Source: Archegozetes longisetosus (Eukaryota > Arthropoda > Arachnida > Sarcoptiformes > Trhypochthoniidae). From it: a DNA stretch of 64,000 bases. The notes below the pieces were generated by a model that saw only the letters and a program-made list of their open reading frames with translations, was not told where the DNA came from and ran no database searches. Made by a program: the position numbers and the translations under genes. The stretch spans positions 1,987,855-2,051,854 of the forward strand of contig JAEMBT020000006.1 of NCBI GenBank assembly GCA_018873245.2. Reading direction: 5' to 3'. Shown here one piece after another: positions 58,468 to 64,000 of this stretch (its first letter is position 1; each line of letters starts with the position of its first letter).

Positions 58468-61400
58468 ATGCCAGGACTTGTCATTTTTAAGCGTCGCTGG
58501 TCTGTAGGCTCTGACGATCTCGTAGTGCCTGCGTCTATACTCTTCACTATTCATTTAATATGGTATTTAAAAAACTCTAAGTCGATTTAAAATTTTATAG
58601 ATTGATTCGTTTCATCTTTTTGGAATCAAAAGGCTATTTATTTTATCGATCGTCTCAGTAGTAGTCGATTATCAAGTCGCTGATTGTATGACAGACCTGT
58701 TTGAACACACATTAGGCTATATTATTATATTAATTGGATGTGTAATAGTCGAAGGATTTATAGCATGGGTCTCAATGAGAGGATCTATTCTCAATTCAAC
58801 GCCAAGAAGTTCAATGAATTATTTGCTCTATATAAGACTCGGTAATGATCTTTAAATCTGTATAACATGACAAAAATTCAATCGATTTAATTTATTTTTC
58901 ATCTAAATGAATTTCAGGCATACTTTTAATCGAGATAATATGGCTAATAGTCGGTGCTATTCGTCTTCGAGTGCATTACAGCACATGTCCATCAGGTTTG
59001 GCGACAGACGCTCTCTTAGGTGTTACGATTTGCAACTGGTGTGTTGTCGGTAGTGTTTTGATAACTATTTGGTGTACATTTGATGCGGCCGGACGTTCAT
59101 GGGTTAAGATGAAAGTATATCAGAACAGCCTAAAAGAAGGACATTCCAAATATAGATATAAACGTTCGGGAAACAGTCAACGGAATTGGAGGCATAGGTT
59201 TGAAAGATTATTATAAAAATTGTCTTGATTGGTTTTATTGCATGATACATGATAGCTTTTTGGTTCTGCTTTTTTAGTTTGTTTTTCAGCTATTTTTATA
59301 ATTTTTTCCCCTTAGTTAACGCTTAAATTTGCATTCAATGTCAACAAATCTGAATAACTCGTTAATTTTGCGTTTGTTATTAATTGTTATTCGTTTTAAC
59401 GTTTTATACTAACGTTTTGGGTTTAAGGCATGTAGTATTGATTGTTGTTTCATTAGATTTAATTAATTTTGTATCAAATTGATAAATAATAACTCTCGAA
59501 ATACAGAAAAGCTGTTCGTGAATATCAAGACAGTTGGAATCGAAGATGTCGCCTATTATTCTGTTGTGTCGGACAATCGGACCGACAACAGGTGAGATAC
59601 ACAGAAAAATGTGAAAGATTGAGAAAAACTAATATGAAAGTTGCATGTATTTTAGAATTCATTTACAGAAATCGCAAAATTATTATCCGAGTTCTTCCGT
59701 GATCTCGATGTAGTGCCTTCCGATGTGATTGCAGGACTAATACTATTACGGAGACATCAAAAAACCCAACGACAGCTAATAGTAAATAAGCGAAAGAACG
59801 ACACCTTCCAGTTTCTATCAGGAGTTGCAGTCACTTCGTCATCAAAATTTCTAGACGTTAATCATCCAGTAGTTGCCGAAGAGATCCGAACATTAGTTCA
59901 TTTCCTACACTACGGGTTAGCGGTTTATGGTTGGCCTGTGTTTATGATGATGAATAGTGCCACGGGTTGTTGTCAACTGTTCCCTAATATGAAATGTTGC
60001 TCTCAAACTCCATTCTGTTGTTTGAAATGTTCGACACATAATCGTAGAGCTAGTGATGGCATCGATTTTGCTATCGATGATAATTGCTGCCAATGTAATT
60101 ACGCAGCTCTTAGGAAAATGTGTGAGACACACAATTATGAGATGATTTACGCGACATATCATGTGGGTATAGGAGAACCACCCTTTTTTGTTGCTCTCGA
60201 TTTTGACAAGAAATCGATTGTGATTAGTGTTCGCGGAACTCTTTCCTTACATGATGTGAGTCTTGTTATTTTTGTTTATACTGTTCATTTATTCCTGAAG
60301 GTTGAAAATACTTTCAAAAAATTGAATACTTTTAAAGCAATTTATAAAAGAGAGAAATCTGTTTTAAATATAATCTTTTATAAGACTGGTTAAAAGTTTG
60401 AATGATTCATAATTTTCAAAAACTTTGAATATTTCTAAAGCTATGAATAGAAAGGAAACTAAAATCTGATTGAATTTACTAAGCAAACTCAAAAGACTTC
60501 TCAATTAATATAAAGCTTTCTTTTACTCTTTACAAAGCTTTTAAGAATTTTTCAAACTCTGAACTAATTTTACAATTAGGTTATCACTGATCTGAACGCA
60601 GAGGGAGAACTACTTCCAACAAATCCGATCCATGACGATTGGTTAGGCCACAAAGGGATGGTTGAGGCGGCAGTTTATATAAGAAATAAACTAAAAGATG
60701 AAGAGATCCTAAAGCGTGCCCTTAATTATTGTCCAGAGAAAGGGACCCAAAACTATAGTATTGTATTAGTTGGTCATTCGTTAGGGGCCGGAACTGCAGC
60801 TATACTTTCAATTTTGCTCAAAGAAGAATTTCCTGATTTAGTTTGTTTTGCATTTGCTCCCCCCGGAGGGCTATTAAGTGCTCCAGCCTTGGAGTATACC
60901 AAAGAATTTATTATATCTATAGTCCTTGGCAAAGATGTTGTCCCAAGACTTGGTTTGCACCAAATGGAAACTCTTCGATTTGATCTCATAAATGCTATTA
61001 AGCAAAGCAAGGACCCGAAATGGAAAATCATTGGCGGAGGAGTTCTTTGTTGTTGTCCTAAAAATGATAGTCAATTCGAATTCAATTTAGATATTGATGT
61101 CAATAGTAAGGATAAAGAACTATCTGCTCATCCAAATGATGATACGATAGCACTTACTGTTCATCCACCACTCTATCCTCCTGGGCGTATCATTCACTTA
61201 GTCCGAAATCATCCAAAAAAGTCAGAGTAAGTCAATTAATGTTTATTTCGAATGTTTCAAATCTATGTCTTTGCTTATAATTCTATTGCTCTGATTGTTT
61301 CACTCTGCTCTCTGCTCTCGTTCTCCTCAGCATTAAGTACGAATCGAAATGGAGGTATAAATTTTCTGCTCATTTCTAGCTGTTTCTCGACTTGCTTTCA

Positions 61401-62697
61401 ATTGATTATAAATTTCGGTTTGATTTTCAGGCAAGTGGTTGGTAAAAACGAGCCTGTATTTCAAGCCTTATGGGCTGACAATACAAACTTCGATCAAATA
61501 ATAATATCCCCAGTTATGATTCAGGACCACATGCCCGACAAGATGTTGGATGCACTGGAAAAACTTCTCGTACACACCGGACCCGCAAAACCACAGCGAA
61601 GAATCCATACTGAAAACCTAAACGACTCCCAAAATCATCCATTGCTCACAGATTCTGGCCAAATAACACCAAATTCATTTGACATAGAGTACACACAGAA
61701 TTTAGTACTAGAAACAAGTTTTACTGATTCTCCACTAATTGCACAAAATGCACAAAACGCTAAACGACTCAATCGAAAGCCTCAAAGACCAACACAATTG
61801 GCTGGTTTTAATGATCAGTCGAAAGTTGATTTGATGCGTGATGACTGGTTTGGTGCGGCGCCGTTGGCCTCACCCGAAACAATGAGCGATGTATCGAGTA
61901 TTTCTTCGAGAAGTACTGGAGTTCGTACGAGTTGGGGATTATTACCAGTTTATACGATTACTGATAGACCAGTGATTGAGCAGAGACCTGTTTTACAACA
62001 ACCAAACGGAGAAAATAAACACAAATATCAGAAAATAATGAATGAGCAGTTAGCTCATAATATGAATGAAGAACTAAACATACCTCTTGCCGACAATGAC
62101 AATCACATCAATGCAAATATTAACAATGAAGTTTCAAATAAGCGTTTGTGTGATAATGAAAAAGCGCTTAACTTGAAATTCGTTTCAAATAGTACTACAT
62201 CTGACGATATTAGCGCTAAGAATGGTTTATATGAATATCAAAGATTGGAAGTCAGCAATGAATACCGTAATTCATCGTCTCATTCATCCGATAATAATGT
62301 ACAAGACTTTAATTCGGGAGAAATTCAGAGCTCGAGATGCGAGTCGACCAATGAAACTGAATCATTACCTCAATTGCATCGGTTCTCATCCGATACTGAT
62401 TTGAGTCATTTATGTGAACCACAGCCTCAACCATTACGTAGAAGCCACGAAGAGATCCATTTAAACAATTTGGACGACACGGCAGTTGTTTTTGAGGCTG
62501 AGCCTCACAATATTAATGCGATGAGTACTAGTACTGATCAAAATTGTTTGCGAGATTCAGATGATCCGACTTTAAGAATGCTCTTCCATAAGCTATTGAC
62601 CATTGAGTCGCCGACTTCTGATTCGGTCAATCAGTCAAATGATTCCGACGTTAATGCAAATCAAATCTCTAGTCCTTTTACTAGTAATAAATTTTGA
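58468..62697 (+). CDS. DAGLA: Diacylglycerol lipase alpha
   Basis: Seven coding exons: 58468-58562, 58633-58841, 58918-59197, 59507-59591, 59656-60255, 60580-61226 and 61431-62697, all with agreeing phases, giving about 1060 residues. It begins MPGLVIFKRRWSVGSDD, the diagnostic start of DAGL. Exons 1-3 encode four membrane segments. The class-3 lipase domain spans exons 5-6: ISVRGTLSLHD, VGHSLGAGTAA (nucleophile Ser about 490), LGKDVVPRLG (Asp about 542) and PPGRIIHLV (His about 629). A Cys-rich insert lies in exon 5. Exon 7 adds NFDQIIISPVMIQDHMPD and a long, Ser/Asn-rich cytoplasmic tail, which favours the alpha over the short beta form. It cleaves diacylglycerol to 2-arachidonoylglycerol-type monoacylglycerols at the plasma membrane. 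An acceptor at 58399 suggests a 5' UTR intron. Confidence 0.95.
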
Positions 62698-64000
62698 AAT
62701 ATTTTTCCTAAAGAACCTAATCATAAGTATCCAGAAATGTCAATTTTTAAAAAATCTAAGTCAATTCGTATTTACTTTTCCAGAAACATTAAGCACTTCG
62801 TGAAATTCTGCCATTTTTTTAGTTAAATTCATAATTTTTAAGCTTAAGAAATTATTTATTGATATTTGAGTACAATATTTAGGAAAAGATAGTTTTAAAA
62901 AGTTTTATTGACTTATTGTCCAATTTTATTTGCTGGACATTATGTTTACCGTCATTTTGCTCTCTATTGAATGCATTTAATCTAGCCTATAAGTATTAAA
63001 CTTCGACAATAATCGAAAAAATTATACGAAATTTGAGTTTTTCGATTAGATTTTCAAATTTAACTATAAGTTTGCTGTGAAATCATGAACCAAGTATTGA
63101 GTATTAGATAAGAATACAATTTTGTGGTATGAATGTATAGTATATTTCTTAAATACGTAGTTTATCGCCTTTTATTGTGATAATTCAATTGTATAAAATA
63201 AGTAAAGTGATTTTAATTGACTATAAAACTTATATTTGAAACTTTAAAAACTTTGTGATTCAGGTATACTTATTTCAAAGGTACTTATAAATGTAAAACA
63301 ATATTTATGCTAATAAAATGATTTCAAGCTATCAGTTTTGTGTATCAGTTCTGTAACTATCTTTTATGTAAGATTTTTGATGAACTCCATCACAAAAACC
63401 TGTGTTGGGCTTAAGGCAAAGTTTTGTTTTGTTTTGTTGTGAGACTTGGAATAAGTGTTGCCATAGGAGAGAACCAGACAATACAAACCAACTGCGAACT
63501 AATTAATGGCAATAAACCTGAATTAATTTTTGAATTATAGTCTTAATTGTGAATCTTATGGCAGAACTTTATGTTTTTGGTCAACTATTGAGTGCAAAAG
63601 GATTTGCCGAACAATCTTTATTTTGCAAGTGGCGTATCCATACAGGTCAGAATAATTTGGATATTATATGTAATATGTCGACAATCTATACAGCTACAAG
63701 CTAGGAATGGTACAATCTGCAAAAATCATTCCCTCAGTGATAATCTCGTTAAGAAGTGCACAAATTCTTATTAAGATCTATTAATTGAGATGAGTTCCAG
63801 AACTCATTAGAATCAATAGTCGTCTCGAGAGAATGCTCTTAACGCTTGGTTGTGCTCTCAGATTAATTTGATTTCTTATTTGACGACCTTCACTGATAGG
63901 TTCATCTTGGAAGCTGTTAGAGGGCTTAATAGAAGGTCAGACACAAGTCGACAATCCAGAGACATCTGAACGAACGTATTGGTCACATCCGATTGACGTT
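62698..64000. other. 3' UTR of DAGLA and downstream intergenic DNA
   Basis: The first strong polyadenylation hexamer on plus is at 63312-63317. Beyond it the sequence has no recognised gene up to the window edge. Confidence 0.45.
63312..63317 (+). promoter_or_regulatory. Possible polyadenylation signal of DAGLA
   Basis: AATAAA, 615 nt after the stop codon, followed by GT-rich sequence (about 63335-63425), as expected downstream of a cleavage site. Confidence 0.45.

Noticed and set aside
58601-58632. Acceptor at 58609 for DAGLA exon 2
   Set aside because: Joining there creates an immediate TGA; the acceptor at 58632 restores the frame and the conserved transmembrane sequence.

Overview
This is a eukaryotic, very AT-rich window: split genes with short GT-AG introns (about 70-940 nt), wide gene-poor spaces and many small DNA transposons. 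Protein content (mitochondrial ribosomal protein L51, Mediator MED20, TFIIIC subunit 6, TBC1D31, a selenoprotein-T homologue, diacylglycerol lipase alpha) is general animal housekeeping. The expanded family of secreted S1A serine proteases with a short propeptide ending in R/K-[VI]-[VI]-G-G resembles the digestive proteases of acariform mites. I infer an arthropod, most likely a mite; the species cannot be read from the sequence.

Layout. 1-10.9 kb is gene-poor, with three weak candidate coding patches. 10.9 kb holds an intronless SH2 gene with an acylation signal (+). 13.0-45.8 kb is a minus-strand serine-protease array: five apparently intact three-exon genes (15.8-16.8, 19.7-20.8, 27.0-29.1, 37.4-38.8 and 44.0-45.8 kb) and three decayed copies (13.0-13.5, 14.0-14.5 and 21.2-21.8 kb). 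Embedded in the array are a second lone SH2 gene (22.2 kb, -), the divergent pair mRpL51/MED20 (23.2-24.8 kb) and most of the transposons. 48.0-50.6 kb carries GTF3C6 and a TBC1D31-like gene (-). 51.3-52.9 kb carries a tail-anchored coiled-coil protein (+). 53.2-54.5 kb is a cysteine form of SELENOT (-). 54.95 kb is tRNA-Ala(AGC). 58.5-62.7 kb is a complete seven-exon DAGLA gene (+).

Mobile DNA. I could define ends and target-site duplications for two foldback/MULE-like elements whose inverted repeats are tandem arrays of a 15-mer; six hAT-type elements (8-bp duplications), one keeping the end of a transposase; a 1.27-kb mariner with a frameshifted transposase; a deleted mariner; a Tc1-like element carrying a nested mariner MITE; two TA-flanked MITEs; a 2.9-kb long-inverted-repeat element with two hATs inside it; and a near-perfect 0.5-kb palindrome.

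Functional reading. The protease genes share exon phases (2 then 0), TATA boxes close to the ATG and signal peptides, as expected of a secreted gut-protease family evolving by tandem duplication and loss. The two lone SH2 proteins resemble the C-terminal SH2 of PI3-kinase p85 but lack the rest of p85. They are the most unusual genes here, because the first begins with a myristoylation/palmitoylation-type sequence.
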